A stretch of 6,914 nt of DNA, taken from NCBI GenBank assembly GCA_030621975.1, contig JAUXGQ010000077.1, positions 1 to 6,914 of the forward strand. The letters run 5' to 3'. This DNA comes from Gammaproteobacteria bacterium. Lineage in GTDB: Bacteria > Pseudomonadota > Gammaproteobacteria > Chromatiales > Chromatiaceae. Within the stretch, counting starts at the first letter, position 1. The number at the start of each line of letters is the position of its first letter. Made by a program: the position numbers and the translations under genes. The notes beneath the pieces are model-generated. The model saw nothing but the letters and a program-made list of their open reading frames with translations. It did no database searches and was not told the origin of the DNA. Below, piece by piece: positions 6,590 to 6,914 of this stretch.

Positions 6590-6914
6590 GTGATTTTCCG
6601 ATAATCAAACGTGCAATCCCGCTGCAGCGGTATCGGGTGGGCGAGTACGGCGCGACGCTTCTCGGAGAGGTGGAAAGCGGTGAGGCGGTCGACTATCGGT
6701 ATATCCTGGCATTTGTGGAAGAAGGGGAGGCGAAGCCGACGTTTTTCGTCTGTTGCGAGAAAAACCCCTCCAGGGAGACCGAAGGCGCTTATCGTCTGCG
6801 GGTCGTAAGCAGCGCCATGTCGGAGGTGCTTGGCGCGTCCGATGCCTGGAAGGATGCGGACAGCTTTGTGAGCGAGGGACTCAAGCTTGGAATGCAGGTC
6901 CTGGGTCTGACCTC
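6586..6914 (+). CDS. uncharacterised protein, partial (3' end outside window)
   Basis: An ATG at 6586 overlaps the malQ stop as ATGA, and the frame is open for 109 codons to the window edge. The protein begins MSDFPIIKRAIPLQRYRVGE and continues with alternating hydrophobic and charged stretches such as YRYILAFVEEGE and PTFFVCCEKN, suggesting beta-strands of a small cytosolic fold. No signal peptide or membrane segment is seen in the visible part. There is a vicinal Cys pair (residues 60-61) in FFVCCEKN. I do not recognise the family. Codon use and GC content look like the upstream genes, and the four-base overlap implies translational coupling with malQ, so a role connected to glucan or carbon-store metabolism is a reasonable but unproven inference. 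Confidence 0.85.
   Translation, partial: MSDFPIIKRAIPLQRYRVGEYGATLLGEVESGEAVDYRYILAFVEEGEAKPTFFVCCEKNPSRETEGAYRLRVVSSAMSEVLGASDAWKDADSFVSEGLKLGMQVLGLT

Noticed and set aside
6611..6808. Forward open frame of 65 codons near the right edge
   Set aside because: It lies inside the longer open frame beginning at 6586, which has the ATGA coupling to malQ and more protein-like composition; the shorter frame is Arg/Ser-rich and shadow-like.

Overview
The window holds a glycogen / alpha-glucan metabolism gene cluster from a moderately GC-rich bacterium. The proteins read most like those of a gammaproteobacterium, perhaps a sulfur-oxidising or otherwise autotrophic lineage. That placement rests only on protein-level resemblance recalled from the families (the GlgC blocks and the PGI of exactly 549 residues) and was not tested by a search. 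Nothing in the window indicates a phage, insertion sequence, CRISPR array, tRNA or rRNA.

Layout: positions 1-256 are mostly non-coding. They may contain the start of a divergent minus-strand gene at the left edge, and they carry a 21-bp tandem duplication ending just before the first clear gene. pgi (257-1906) encodes glucose-6-phosphate isomerase. The 212-bp gap 1907-2118 holds a perfect 16-bp palindrome across the pgi stop codon and a larger imperfect hairpin that resembles interspersed intergenic repeats. glgC (2119-3387) encodes ADP-glucose pyrophosphorylase. It overlaps by 11 bp a gene for a family GH57 glycoside hydrolase (3377-5080). Twelve bases later comes malQ (4-alpha-glucanotransferase, 5093-6589), whose stop overlaps the start of an unrecognised gene (6586 onward) that runs off the right edge.

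How the genes fit together: Pgi interconverts fructose-6-P and glucose-6-P, linking gluconeogenesis or carbon fixation to hexose phosphates. GlgC commits glucose-1-P to polymer synthesis as ADP-glucose. The GH57 enzyme and MalQ probably trim, debranch or rearrange alpha-1,4 (and possibly alpha-1,6) glucans. Glycogen synthase (GlgA), a classical branching enzyme (GlgB), phosphorylase (GlgP) and phosphoglucomutase are not in the window and must lie elsewhere. The tight spacing from glgC onward argues for one transcript with coupled translation; pgi may be transcribed separately.

The window is largely conventional. The points most worth a second look are the uncharacterised gene coupled to malQ, the GH57 enzyme where a GlgX-type debranching enzyme might be expected, the loss in GlgC of the lysine that binds fructose-1,6-bisphosphate in E. 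coli, and the repeat structures flanking pgi.
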